Positions 8,110-16,643 are shown, counted from the first letter of the stretch. The stretch is 64,000 bases of DNA from Vibrio gigantis (GCF_024347515.1 NZ_AP025494.1:124001-188000), one strand, 5' to 3'. Translations and numbers: made by a program. Notes: generated by a model not told the origin, from the letters alone.

Positions 8110-9936
8110 ATGGGAACCCTAATGAACAAAAACCAAGTAACAAAAAGTATGGGGAAAGCCTTTGGCTTATTAGCTGGCGAAGTCGCACTGGATTCTTTCG
8201 CTGGTGGCGGTGGTGCCAGTACAGGTATCGAGCAAGTTTTAGGGTGCTCTGTAGACATCGCGATCAATCATAATTTAGATGCCATCGAGATGCACAAGAT
8301 GAACCACCCCAATGCACAGCATTACTGTGAGGACATTTGGGATGTGGACCCAGAAGAAGCCTTGCTTCGTAGTGGCGGAAATTCGATTGGATTAGCTTGG
8401 TGGTCACCCGACTGTACCCATTTTTCCATTGCAAAAGGAGGTACGCCCGTCAATCAAGCAATTCGTGGGTTAGCTTGGGTTGTCATCAAATGGGCGCTTC
8501 GTGTTCCAATCCGCGTTAACTTTCTTGAGAACGTTAAGGAATTCCGTACATGGGGTCCCTTATTGCAAGACGACAACGGCGACTGGCGACCAGACCCTGA
8601 CCGTAAGGGAGAGACATTCGAAGATTTCATCAAAGCCCTCACTGTCGGATTATCTCCTCGTGACCCTTCATGGAGAGAGTGCGTACAGGCATGCGGGATT
8701 CAATACAACATCAAACAGAAACTTAAACTCTTCAAAGGGCTTAAGTACGACGTAGATTTCCGCGAACTCGTGGCAAGTGACTATGGCGCACCAACAATTA
8801 GAAAGCGTTTGTTTATGGTCATGAGAAATGACGGACAACCGATTGAATGGCCAGAAGTCACTCACGGTGATCCAGCAATCAATAAACAATTAGCCCCACA
8901 AAAGGTTGCTGCCGACGTGATTGATTGGACTATCCCTGTAAAATCCATATTCAATCGTAAAAAGCCATTGGTAGAGAAAACCATGGCTCGAATCGCGAAG
9001 GGCTTACAAAAATTCGTTTTTGATTCTGATGCGCCTTATATCGTCGAACACAAAAACCAACGACCATTCATTACCGAACACGCCAATGCGAGCAGTCAAC
9101 GCAATATGCCAATCGATGAGCCATTAAGAACCATTTGCGCTCAGGTGAAAGGGGGTCATTTTGCAGTCGTTTCAGCCGATTTAGAGCAAGCTTATCCCAA
9201 CGAGCAGAACAGTGACTCGACATCGGTTAAGGACAATAAACAAGAGCTGTTAGCATTCATGGCCAAGCACTTTACGGGCTGTGCTGGCGCGAGTATCGAT
9301 GATCCTCTAGCGACCATTACAGGCGTCGACCACAACGCACTGGTCACAGCGAACGTCGAAAAATCCATCATTCCTACGTATGAAGAGTGGATTCAGTCAA
9401 CGGAGAAGTGGGGAGGAACACGCGCTGAATATGATCGCCTTTTTGGTGAAGACGTGGACACAGTTACTACCAGTCACGTTATTAAGATGAGAGGCACCAA
9501 CCTTGGGCATACCGTGAGTGAACCGGCTCATACAGTGAGCGCAGGTGGCAATCATTTAGGGATCGTCAACAGCTTTCTCATTAAGTATTTCGGTTCGAAT
9601 TTCGGCACTGACATCAATACGCCAGTTCACACGTTAACCACCAAAGAGCGATTTGGGCTTGTTGTCGTTCAGGGCGAAGTCATGGTTAAGATGCACGGTG
9701 CTATCTATCGAGTGCTCGATATCGGCATGAGAATGCTAGAGCCTCATGAACTCTTCTTAGCTCAAGGCTTCCCAAAAAACTATCAATTTCAATTTGACCA
9801 AAATGGAAAGAAAATCAGCAAAGCCAAACAGGTTGCACGCTGTGGTAATTCTGTTTGTCCACCAGTAGCAAAAGCATTGGTTTCAGCCAACATCAAGCAC
9901 ATCCCGTTGAACTACGCTTTACCACTAGCCGCGTAG
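8110..9936 (+). CDS. DNA (cytosine-5) methyltransferase
   Basis: Transfers a methyl group from SAM to cytosine C5 in DNA, probably to protect the plasmid from restriction. Motif I is LDSFAGGGGASTGI (27-40); the catalytic motif IV is SPDCTHFS (99-106, Cys102), a phage/plasmid-type variant of the usual PPCQ; motif VI is FLENVKEF near 139; the C-terminal RCGNSVCPPVAKAL is motif X-like. At 608 residues it is longer than Dcm-type enzymes; the extra region (about 320-500) contains repeated EPLRTICAQ / DPLATITG / EPAHTVSAGG / TPVHTLTTKE segments. GGAGGT precedes the ATG at 8110. No cognate nuclease is seen, so it is an orphan enzyme. Confidence 0.92.
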   Translation: MGTLMNKNQVTKSMGKAFGLLAGEVALDSFAGGGGASTGIEQVLGCSVDIAINHNLDAIEMHKMNHPNAQHYCEDIWDVDPEEALLRSGGNSIGLAWWSPDCTHFSIAKGGTPVNQAIRGLAWVVIKWALRVPIRVNFLENVKEFRTWGPLLQDDNGDWRPDPDRKGETFEDFIKALTVGLSPRDPSWRECVQACGIQYNIKQKLKLFKGLKYDVDFRELVASDYGAPTIRKRLFMVMRNDGQPIEWPEVTHGDPAINKQLAPQKVAADVIDWTIPVKSIFNRKKPLVEKTMARIAKGLQKFVFDSDAPYIVEHKNQRPFITEHANASSQRNMPIDEPLRTICAQVKGGHFAVVSADLEQAYPNEQNSDSTSVKDNKQELLAFMAKHFTGCAGASIDDPLATITGVDHNALVTANVEKSIIPTYEEWIQSTEKWGGTRAEYDRLFGEDVDTVTTSHVIKMRGTNLGHTVSEPAHTVSAGGNHLGIVNSFLIKYFGSNFGTDINTPVHTLTTKERFGLVVVQGEVMVKMHGAIYRVLDIGMRMLEPHELFLAQGFPKNYQFQFDQNGKKISKAKQVARCGNSVCPPVAKALVSANIKHIPLNYALPLAA

Positions 9937-9960
9937 GAATTACGACACCAATACCCATAC

Positions 9961-9985
9961 ACTAGCGGCCAAGAGGGTCGCTAGT
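9961..9985 (+). other. Hairpin between dcm-like gene and next gene
   Basis: 10-base stem (9961-9970 with 9976-9985, one G-T pair) with a 5-base loop and no T-tract. It may stabilise or attenuate the transcript rather than terminate it. Confidence 0.4.
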
Positions 9986-10034
9986 ACCCAAACACAAGAA
10001 CGTCACATCTCCACCAATGAAACTTGGGGTTAGC

Positions 10035-10355
10035 ATGGCAACACAACTCAAAGGCGAAATCAAAATCTCGACAAGTGCAATGTCCGTTACAGCGGTGCCT
10101 GTTCACTACAACGGCAACAAATTTCTCGGGCTCATTGACCAAGACGGAGAAGTCATAGGCATGCTGTTCAATGACCGACCGTATAAGCCAGTCAACCCAT
10201 ACAGTGATTCCCACAACAAACCACGTATCGGTGAGCTCTACATCGGTTATGCCGCCAAGCAGCGTTTCGATGGCTCCTACGACGTCCTATCCGAACCCAA
10301 GCCTGTTTCAACATCCTGGGAGGACATCGAAGATGCACAAGTCACCGAACTTTAA
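10035..10355 (+). CDS. Unrecognised 106-residue protein
   Basis: Small soluble, strand-rich protein; unknown family. The start at 10035 (MATQLKG) follows CTTGGGG; the upstream in-frame ATG at 10017 overlaps that site. It is the second gene of the rightward cluster beginning with the C5 methyltransferase. Confidence 0.6.
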   Translation: MATQLKGEIKISTSAMSVTAVPVHYNGNKFLGLIDQDGEVIGMLFNDRPYKPVNPYSDSHNKPRIGELYIGYAAKQRFDGSYDVLSEPKPVSTSWEDIEDAQVTEL

Positions 10356-10447
10356 TGCAAATAAATACCGGAATCTCTGCGGTTAATTGAAATTGTGTCG
10401 AGCCTTAATTGTTATAAGTGGATATCACCTCAATTGGAGAGAGCATA

Positions 10448-10843
10448 ATGCTAAAGAAAATCACGTTTCTTACCCTTAAATCAGTCCTCGCAATATTGGT
10501 AACGATAGTCATCGTAGCATTCGGTCAAATAGGTCAACTCATGGCGAGTAAAAACCACCTTGAGATGTCAGTCATTGAAAATTGGGTTACCGCTCACCCA
10601 GCTGATATCGTGCTGGTGGCTGAGTATCGAGAGAATTGCTTAAATCATGGCAAACAGGTTACCAGAGATAATCTCGAACAATCCTTAGCAGAGGCCAAAC
10701 TAGAAGATGTCCTTGTCACCAAAGAGCGCTGTGCTAAATCGATGGGCCTAGAAGAGCTGCATAACAACATTGAAGTCGCCTTCCAACAAATCGAGTCGTA
10801 TGCTTGGCCATTGTCATTGCTGGACGACTCACTAACAAACTAA
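10448..10843 (+). CDS. Single-pass membrane protein, unknown
   Basis: 131 residues. A hydrophobic segment at about 12-30 (SVLAILVTIVIVAFGQIGQL) anchors an otherwise hydrophilic domain with two Cys (near 64 and 95), probably periplasmic. The start at 10448 follows GGAGAGAGC; the reading from 10418 lacks a ribosome site. Family unknown. Confidence 0.6.
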   Translation: MLKKITFLTLKSVLAILVTIVIVAFGQIGQLMASKNHLEMSVIENWVTAHPADIVLVAEYRENCLNHGKQVTRDNLEQSLAEAKLEDVLVTKERCAKSMGLEELHNNIEVAFQQIESYAWPLSLLDDSLTN

Positions 10844-10859
10844 CGATGAGGAACCTGCG

Positions 10860-11153
10860 ATGTTGCATACACAAATGAGCCCCACTACGGCACAACTAAA
10901 ACGTATTATGAAAAAAGCCGAACAAGACAAGGCGTATCGATTAAAAACGGCAGCGTTTAAAGAGTGGCTGCACAAACTCCACCCAAATGATCAACTCCCC
11001 CGAGGTGCCTTCTTTAAAAACAAACGTGCGGGAAAGCCCATCGTTATCATGGACGAATGTCATATGTACTTCAAAAGACCAGCACGTCCATTCCCTCATG
11101 ACCCAACAGCCGCTCTCAACTTCACAGACCAAACACAGAACGCTTTAGCCTAA
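10860..11153 (+). CDS. Small basic protein (97 residues), unknown
   Basis: Basic, soluble protein with a Lys/Arg-rich N-terminal half, which suggests nucleic-acid contact, but no motif is recognised. ATG at 10860 follows GATGAGGAA. It lies 16 bases after the preceding gene in the same rightward cluster. Confidence 0.6.
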   Translation: MLHTQMSPTTAQLKRIMKKAEQDKAYRLKTAAFKEWLHKLHPNDQLPRGAFFKNKRAGKPIVIMDECHMYFKRPARPFPHDPTAALNFTDQTQNALA

Positions 11154-11204
11154 GCCGCATTGGGAACACGAGTGCGAATACAATTCAGAAGATAGGAGAT
11201 AGGT

Positions 11205-11336
11205 ATGACAATTTCACATGGAGCAATGCAAGAGGCGTTGGATGCACAAGTTGAGTTCACAGCAGAACAAACAGGTGTCAGTGCGTTTTGGATAGAGATG
11301 GGGATGGTACTAATACCATTACTGATAATGCCTTGA
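11205..11336 (+). CDS. 43-residue protein with hydrophobic C-terminus
   Basis: A short frame with a very good ribosome site (AGGAGATAGGT) before ATG 11205. The product starts MTISHGAMQEALDAQVEF and ends in a hydrophobic stretch (MGMVLIPLLIMP) that could insert in the membrane. It lies in the rightward cluster between the 97- and 105-residue genes. Possible small membrane or toxin-like peptide; function unknown. Confidence 0.45.
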   Translation: MTISHGAMQEALDAQVEFTAEQTGVSAFWIEMGMVLIPLLIMP

Positions 11337-11445
11337 TTGTGGTTACGTCCTATTCGTTGTTATCCAAGCTGTCATCGAAAGAAGATGTGTTGTCATCGAA
11401 GGACAGTGAAGGAAAGTAATCGAGCGGAAGTAGAGGGAAAATACG

Positions 11446-11763
11446 ATGAAAAAGCTAATTGCATCAGCACTTTTAATAATGTCGGCATCGAACGTGGTAG
11501 CTACTGAAGAAAAAGAACCCTATCCCGCTGCTGAACTAAAAAAGGTAGTGCAAAAGTTCGATGTGGCTCAGTTTGGTCAGCAAGTCGCGGTTATGGCACT
11601 GAGTTACGTCAAAGATATTCGAGAGGTAGATGGTCAGAAAGTGGTCGATGTGGTTGTAGTGGACAAGCTTTGCCATGTAACGGTTATTGAGCATGACAAC
11701 GGGTTACAAGCTGAACAAGTCGCTTGTGATGCAGGAAATTATTTCGACAATCGATCCAAGTAG
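11446..11763 (+). CDS. Small secreted periplasmic protein
   Basis: 105 residues with a clear signal peptide (MKKLIASALLIMSASNVVA, cleavage near residue 19-20). The mature part has two Cys (in DKLCHVT and VACDAG) that could form a disulphide, relevant because the plasmid carries DsbA- and DsbC-like proteins. Ribosome site GAGGG. Family not recognised. Confidence 0.65.
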   Translation: MKKLIASALLIMSASNVVATEEKEPYPAAELKKVVQKFDVAQFGQQVAVMALSYVKDIREVDGQKVVDVVVVDKLCHVTVIEHDNGLQAEQVACDAGNYFDNRSK

Positions 11764-11944
11764 GGAAAAGAAATCGAACGGAAATGGCAGGTCAAAATAT
11801 GCACAGTTTATGCAATTGGATTTCTTAGGCACCGATTTGGTTAAAAAATACACGGGGGTTATACCCCCAAATCCTCTGAATGACAATCAAGCAAGTGAAT
11901 ATAGCTGCATAATAATTCACACTAAAAGGCCCTGACATCCACTA

Positions 11945-12406
11945 TCAACCTAGAAAATAATGTCGATACTCCGTCGAGCGTCTGAACCACATCATCTCTA
12001 CGCCAACAAAGCGATTCAGTTCACCATAAGTCTGTTTCATTTCACTCATCAAAACTGATGTTATTTCAAAGAGTTTGTAATAGATAAATTCATACTTTCG
12101 CTCGTTAAGTTTGGCCAATACTTGATAGGTAGGGTCTACATAGTCGCCATTAGCCAGTTTGAGCCAGCAGTGTTCTACCGGTAGCCAAGTGCCGCTACAA
12201 TTGACCATCGCAACCCCGTAAACCACACTGTCTGCATTCAGTAAATTCAAAGCCAGAGCGCTGTTGTCATAACAAAACTTCGGAATTGTTATTTCCTCTA
12301 TGACGGCCAATTTATCATCAGGAAGGTCAGTCACCGTGACCCCCTGCATATGCTCGGGATTAACAAAGATCATTTTCCCCATTTCGGGACTCGCTTGAAT
12401 ACTCAT
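11945..12406 (-). CDS. Unrecognised 153-residue protein
   Basis: Soluble protein, unknown family, with a central VEHCWLKLANGDYVDPTYQVL segment. That Cys/His/Asp arrangement faintly recalls papain-like or transglutaminase-like folds, but no catalytic set can be assigned with confidence. The start at 12406 follows GGTGGG; the longer frame from 12544 overlaps the upstream gene and lacks a ribosome site. It is one base from the preceding 80-residue gene, so translation is probably coupled. Confidence 0.6.
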   Translation of the reverse strand: MSIQASPEMGKMIFVNPEHMQGVTVTDLPDDKLAVIEEITIPKFCYDNSALALNLLNADSVVYGVAMVNCSGTWLPVEHCWLKLANGDYVDPTYQVLAKLNERKYEFIYYKLFEITSVLMSEMKQTYGELNRFVGVEMMWFRRSTEYRHYFLG

Positions 12407-12407
12407 A

Positions 12408-12650
12408 CTATGCCCACCACGGTTTTGTGCAGGCCCAAACAATGGTCGCTCCCGCTTCATATTTGCATTGCTCTGCAAAGTCATGAGCCTCTTCTGAATT
12501 GCCAAAGCTTTCATCGGTATCAATACCGAACTCATCTGCCGCATGACCGTTCAGTCTTACGCCGAAGCCTGTGAACTGATTCGCTTTATCAAGGACTTCA
12601 TAAATCGTTGCTGTGTTTTCTTCTGTATTCGTTGCTGTATTGATAGACAT
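12408..12650 (-). CDS. Small acidic protein (80 residues), unknown
   Basis: About 14 acidic against 4 basic residues, ending in a Trp pair (KPWWA). First gene of the leftward pair under cassette D. ATG 12650 is preceded by AGGTTC. Unknown family. Confidence 0.6.
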   Translation of the reverse strand: MSINTATNTEENTATIYEVLDKANQFTGFGVRLNGHAADEFGIDTDESFGNSEEAHDFAEQCKYEAGATIVWACTKPWWA

Positions 12651-12707
12651 AGTAAGAACCTGTTTTTTGTTGAGGACAGGTTCATTATGCGCAGTCCAAA
12701 ATGCGTT

Positions 12708-12774
12708 CCCCCCAGAACCAGGTGATGGTCAATGATTTAGGGTTTCTGAGGCATTTACGGGGGGAAGTGGGGGG
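12708..12774. promoter_or_regulatory. Paired C6-N45-G6 promoter cassette D (with extra G6)
   Basis: C6 at 12708-12713 and G6 at 12759-12764 with 45 bases between, plus a second G6 at 12769-12774. The left arm has CATAAT 18 bases out and faces the gene at 12650. The right arm faces no gene start and has no -10-like hexamer. Confidence 0.75.
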
Positions 12775-12941
12775 AAGAGCCTTGCCTGCCCATGACTGCA
12801 CGCAGGGGTTAGAATATGTAGTGTTCTCTCACACAGACAATATCATTTCAGTTTCAGTCCATGACATCACAAGACGCACACATCACTGAAAGCCGTTGCA
12901 GGGCTCTTTGAACGTGGACCATAGACATCAGTGACCTTTAC

Positions 12942-13196
12942 CTAGCAAGTCATGATCTTGTAGTGTCCCATTGTCCCTCTTAGAAATTCTTTTGATACCC
13001 TCTTAATGTGCTCGATATCTGAGTCGTTGAGCTCAGGGTAGTAGTTGACAACCAAGGCACGCACCGCCGCATCACGACTGACATGTATACCCAAATCTCT
13101 TTCAATGACATTAACAAACTCAACGTTGCCTGAACCGCAATTACCTTGATCACGCTTCCGGCACGTCTTGAAAATAGCCCACTCTTTCTTGCTCAT
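12942..13196 (-). CDS. Unrecognised 84-residue basic protein
   Basis: Small, Cys-containing (FKTCRKRDQGNCGSGN), soluble protein; the rest looks helical. ATG 13196 follows AAAGGGC. It lies downstream of the 68-residue gene on the same strand, under the left arm of cassette E. Could be a small DNA-binding protein; not recognised. Confidence 0.55.
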   Translation of the reverse strand: MSKKEWAIFKTCRKRDQGNCGSGNVEFVNVIERDLGIHVSRDAAVRALVVNYYPELNDSDIEHIKRVSKEFLRGTMGHYKIMTC

Positions 13197-13257
13197 CGTA
13201 AAGCCCTTTTATTCTGGATGCGCTCTCAATTAACGCGACGCGACCTTGACCACCAAA

Positions 13258-13464
13258 TCAATGAATGGGGGTTAACGTCATACTGAAATCAGGTGCCACC
13301 CATTGCTTGAAGTCACCGGAATGAACAACAAGTTGTAGCTTATAGCCAGTACAATTGAGCTCTTTTTTAGCAAGCCTCACTAGAGCTAGACCTGTTTTGT
13401 CCGTTTTAAATTCAACTGTCTTTGATGTGAATGCCGAGTGCAGTTCCGCTTTAAATGTTTGCAT
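13258..13464 (-). CDS. Unrecognised 68-residue protein
   Basis: Small strand-rich protein of unknown family. ATG at 13464 chosen because GTGAGA precedes it; a GTG 12 bases upstream is in frame. First gene leftward of cassette E (G6 tract, 19 bases, GATACT). Confidence 0.55.
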   Translation of the reverse strand: MQTFKAELHSAFTSKTVEFKTDKTGLALVRLAKKELNCTGYKLQLVVHSGDFKQWVAPDFSMTLTPIH

Positions 13465-13521
13465 GAAATATCTCACTCTGTTCGTTAGATATCTCCAGTA
13501 TCCACCCCCTTACTTCCTTCT

Positions 13522-13578
13522 CCCCCCATTTGGGGTTTGGCGTTATATATGCCCTACACACATTGATCGAAAGGGGGG
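13522..13578. promoter_or_regulatory. Paired C6-N45-G6 promoter cassette E
   Basis: C6 at 13522-13527, G6 at 13573-13578. Left arm GATACT at 19 bases, right arm TAGAAT at 18 bases, each facing a gene start (13464 minus, 13649 plus). Confidence 0.8.
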
Positions 13579-13648
13579 AAAAATAGTGTGCAGCCATAGA
13601 ATGAAAGTTCAGGTACATAAACCGTCATTCAAGAACAAGGAGCAGAGC

Positions 13649-13993
13649 ATGAGCCAAACCATTACCGTGTACTCATCGAGCTACCATCATGGAAGCAAGT
13701 CTGATGGCGTATCGAGCGACGATCTGGAACCGTACATCTCCAACAATTACGCCGACGCTTTGGGTTACATATTCGATTACGTGAAACAGCGTATCATCCA
13801 TTCTTGCCCAGACCTCTTTGTTGAAGAGCAGCTTGAACGTCCGTCGATGAACTGCGATGAGCTAAAAGTAGTGCTCGACGAAGCGAGCCAAGATCAGCAG
13901 GAGAACTATTGTGATTGGTATTTTGAAATGGAGAATGAAAGCCTGACCACGGCTTCGTATTGCATCAAAGAGCATTCTATTACGTTGTCGTGA
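13649..13993 (+). CDS. Acidic 114-residue protein, unknown
   Basis: Strongly acidic soluble protein with no recognised family; Tyr-rich N-terminus (TVYSSSYHH) and many Asp/Glu. ATG 13649 follows AAGGAGCAGAGC. The longer frame from 13355 runs through cassette E and the divergent gene and is not credible. Single gene rightward of cassette E. Confidence 0.65.
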   Translation: MSQTITVYSSSYHHGSKSDGVSSDDLEPYISNNYADALGYIFDYVKQRIIHSCPDLFVEEQLERPSMNCDELKVVLDEASQDQQENYCDWYFEMENESLTTASYCIKEHSITLS

Positions 13994-14158
13994 TGACGGA
14001 TGGGGGAGTCCACCAGCAAATACGTATTGAACCAATGTCAGTCTTAGACGGTGAGCCCCCTTTCCCTTTATTGATGATGATGGAAAGATCAGCTTAAAAT
14101 ATTTTCTATCGAGATTCGCCCTCAAAAAATGAGCCTATCCATTTCGTCCTTAACAGAA

Positions 14159-14410
14159 TTAAACTAAACCATCGTAAATGTATGAAGCATGGGTGTGTCC
14201 AACGATAAAAAAGAAGTCGATGTTCAACTCATCCCTAGCCAACATCTCCTCGGTGACAATCAGGCAAGGAACACGAGAGCTATTGCATAGGATGTGTCCT
14301 ACCTCAAGTTTGTCTTTTTCTGCCTTAACTGCATTAGGATATACCGTTTTGACATCAGCTTCAGCTCGCTGCTGGTCTGTTAAGTGACGTACTACAGATG
14401 ATTTTTTCAT
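14159..14410 (-). CDS. Unrecognised 83-residue protein
   Basis: Small soluble protein with a C-terminal strand-rich half (LNIDFFFIVGHTHASYIYDG). ATG 14410 follows AGGAAATTACT. It follows the 146-residue gene on the same strand by 85 bases. Family unknown. Confidence 0.55.
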   Translation of the reverse strand: MKKSSVVRHLTDQQRAEADVKTVYPNAVKAEKDKLEVGHILCNSSRVPCLIVTEEMLARDELNIDFFFIVGHTHASYIYDGLV

Positions 14411-14495
14411 AGTAATTTCCTGATATTAAACTTCGCTAATCCAAGGTAATCGACGTGACTACCCACATCGACTGCCTTCATTCCTGCTTAAAGTG

Positions 14496-14936
14496 TTACA
14501 AGGAATCGTCTTGTACGACCGTTCCAATTGTCTGCTCCGTTGTCAGGTTCACCAAACGCATATCACAGACTCGCGCCACATTTTTAACCAAACATGCCAC
14601 CTCATCGTCCGGTCCTGCGTCATAGTCGTCTGAAAACATCGATATGGTTTCCGTCAATGATTCAAAGGTACTGTAAGTCTTAAATACCGGCTGACCTTCA
14701 CTAAACTCGTTGTAGCCATGAGTCGTGATGACATCCAAAAGAAAGGGCTTCCCATTTGTCGGTGCGACCTCTACTGCACCAAAATTAAGGATACCATCGA
14801 AGTCATGACCTTTAAGGGTAATAACCAAGGCTAACTGAGCGATTAGATTTTCATTACGTTCTTGTTGACTAGGTACTGTTGATATCGCTGCTGTATCGGT
14901 CTGATTCGTTTGAGGTGCTGCAATTACTTGTTCCAT
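14496..14936 (-). CDS. Acidic 146-residue protein, unknown
   Basis: Soluble, acidic, with a low-complexity Gln/Thr-rich N-terminus and a region FSDDYDAGPDDEVACLVKNVARVCDMR. Start at 14936 (MEQVIAA) after AAGGGATT; two codons upstream is an in-frame TTG. Upstream, on the opposite strand sense, lie the two tandem G6 tracts at 15013 and 15033. Family unknown. Confidence 0.6.
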   Translation of the reverse strand: MEQVIAAPQTNQTDTAAISTVPSQQERNENLIAQLALVITLKGHDFDGILNFGAVEVAPTNGKPFLLDVITTHGYNEFSEGQPVFKTYSTFESLTETISMFSDDYDAGPDDEVACLVKNVARVCDMRLVNLTTEQTIGTVVQDDSL

Positions 14937-15012
14937 GTTCAATCCCTTGTGTTATTCACTTAGTTGCTTGGAATGAGTCTATACCTGCCGCTCTGAATGG
15001 ACAAAAAAAGAC

Positions 15013-15038
15013 GGGGGGAGGTGAATTAAAATGGGGGG
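15013..15038 (+). promoter_or_regulatory. Tandem same-strand G6 tracts
   Basis: G6 at 15013-15018 and 15033-15038, both on the plus strand, 14 bases apart and without a C6 partner at 45 bases. They do not fit the paired cassette, and no convincing -10 follows on the plus strand. They may be a decayed or alternative form of the same element. Confidence 0.4.
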
Positions 15039-15115
15039 AGTCCAATGACATATGCCTGTGCTTTCGATGCGACTGCCTAAGTCCTTGAATGTAAGCCACC
15101 AGCAAACATCAGTAG

Positions 15116-15514
15116 TTACTGAATGGCTAACACATAGTTTGGCAAACAGTTAACACGTAGAGCACGATAGATCGGCGTGTTGTTTTCAGATGAGCTGAAT
15201 TTCGCCGTTTCAATGCAATAAAAGTGGGGAGCTTGTGATTGATAGGGACAATAGCCTACATATGACGCAGCGTTTGTTTCAAAAGGCTCAAAATCAATTA
15301 GCGTACCTCGGATGACGGCATGCACCAATTTTGATTGCTCTCGTTTAACCCTTGCTTGCCCCTTCTCGCTTACGACAAACTCACAGTCAATCAATGACAC
15401 TGAGGAAGAGTAGCCAATCACCTTTCCATAAGACTCTTTCTCTCGTGACCGAATAGAATACACACGCGTCGTATCGGTGGAGCGATGTAAGTTCAGATAC
15501 ACATCAACTTTCAT
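15116..15514 (-). CDS. Unrecognised 132-residue protein
   Basis: Soluble protein with a basic central part and Cys/Tyr-rich stretch (YVGYCPYQSQAPHFYC). ATG 15514 follows GGAGATCATGAC. Third gene of the leftward cluster that starts at cassette H. Family unknown. Confidence 0.6.
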   Translation of the reverse strand: MKVDVYLNLHRSTDTTRVYSIRSREKESYGKVIGYSSSVSLIDCEFVVSEKGQARVKREQSKLVHAVIRGTLIDFEPFETNAASYVGYCPYQSQAPHFYCIETAKFSSSENNTPIYRALRVNCLPNYVLAIQ

Positions 15515-15561
15515 GTCATGATCTCCAAGGTCTTAAGAGAAAGAATCGAACAAGGTGTCAC

Positions 15562-15918
15562 TTAGCAATAACGAGCTTCATGAGCAGCTTTGAGTTTTTC
15601 CATCAATGACGACAAAACAGCGGCTTCCGTTTCAGGCAGGGAATCACGAGCGAATGCTTCTAAGAACTCGAAATCCAGCGCTTCATACGTAGCATCGAAC
15701 TGACATACCTCATTCGGAGCTTCAACTGCTGTTCTGTGCATGTCATCCAATAGTTTGCAATGGTCTAGGTATTGCTCGGTCGTTCCATCAAGCAACTGGT
15801 TGGTTTCAAGCCAATGAAGGAGCCTATTCCATGCCATGTCTTCGTCCGTGGCATAAACAAGGTATGATTCTGGTTCGAAACCTTCTGCGTGAGTAACGAC
15901 TAAGTACGGTTGTTTCAT
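15562..15918 (-). CDS. Acidic 118-residue protein, unknown
   Basis: Acidic, helix-rich soluble protein (about 28 Asp/Glu). Start at 15918 (MKQPYLVV) after TTGGAGATAGAC. Second gene of the leftward cluster from cassette H. No family recognised. Confidence 0.6.
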   Translation of the reverse strand: MKQPYLVVTHAEGFEPESYLVYATDEDMAWNRLLHWLETNQLLDGTTEQYLDHCKLLDDMHRTAVEAPNEVCQFDATYEALDFEFLEAFARDSLPETEAAVLSSLMEKLKAAHEARYC

Positions 15919-15978
15919 GTCTATCTCCAATTTAAAACGTTAGGGACTGGGTGCTGCCCACGCCCCGTTCCAGTTAGG

Positions 15979-16470
15979 TTATGCCAGCTCGTGAGCATGC
16001 TTTGTCGCGATGTCCACAATTTCGCTTTCGAGGAATTCCTTTATTTTACTTTTACGAATTTGCTTCAAGTTCTTGGCTTTAAGTTGAAAGTCTTCAATGG
16101 TTTCCTTGCTGGTGGCAATTTTCGATTTCCAATACTGAACATGGTCAGGGTCAGATTTCAGCTGAACCTTAAACTCATCAAGATCACATTGCGTGTCATT
16201 GACCACCCATAGGTGAGCAAGCAGATCCGATCTGGATTTATCTAGGATATGACTTTTGCAGGCCAGCATCGCTGATCGTTGGTCTTTATGCTCAATGAAG
16301 GAAAAGCCTGAATTTTCAGGTAACGAAGGCATGATCACTTCTACAATCTCGTTGCCTTGACTGTCGTAGCCTCCATGAGCACTTGGGTACTTCGATAGCA
16401 TTAGAATGCCGCAATATGCGAGCTCATCATGAATGACTTGATACCAGACGTTGCCCCAAAACATTGCCAT
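15979..16470 (-). CDS. Unrecognised 163-residue protein
   Basis: Soluble protein with a hydrophobic/aromatic N-terminus (MAMFWGNVWYQVIHDEL) and a Lys-rich helical C-terminus. Start at 16470 after GGAGAAATCAC. The longer frame to 16632 passes through cassette H and is rejected. First gene leftward of the cassette, with TATGCT 19 bases from the tract. Confidence 0.6.
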   Translation of the reverse strand: MAMFWGNVWYQVIHDELAYCGILMLSKYPSAHGGYDSQGNEIVEVIMPSLPENSGFSFIEHKDQRSAMLACKSHILDKSRSDLLAHLWVVNDTQCDLDEFKVQLKSDPDHVQYWKSKIATSKETIEDFQLKAKNLKQIRKSKIKEFLESEIVDIATKHAHELA

Positions 16471-16532
16471 GTGATTTCTCCATTCGTTTGTGTGTAATGA
16501 CAACCAAAGCATAGGTTCAACCTCTCTCTCTT

Positions 16533-16589
16533 CCCCCCACTCACTCTGGCAAGTCAAACGATATCGACTCTGTACTCCAATATGGGGGG
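16533..16589. promoter_or_regulatory. Paired C6-N45-G6 promoter cassette H
   Basis: C6 at 16533-16538, G6 at 16584-16589. Both arms have a -10-like hexamer 19 bases out: TATGCT (left, toward 16470) and TAAAGT (right, toward 16644). Flanking genes are divergent. Confidence 0.8.
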
Positions 16590-16643
16590 AGCCCTTCCAT
16601 TCATCGAATAAAGTATCCCTAACGCCAATCAAGGAGATGCAGC

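Noticed and set aside
11854-11868. GGGGG-TTATA-CCCCC palindrome as another cassette
   Set aside because: Order is G then C (inward-facing), five bases each and a 5-base gap; it does not match the C6-N45-G6 design.
13355-13648. Long N-terminal extension of the gene at 13649
   Set aside because: It passes through cassette E and the divergent gene, and a strong ribosome site sits at 13649.
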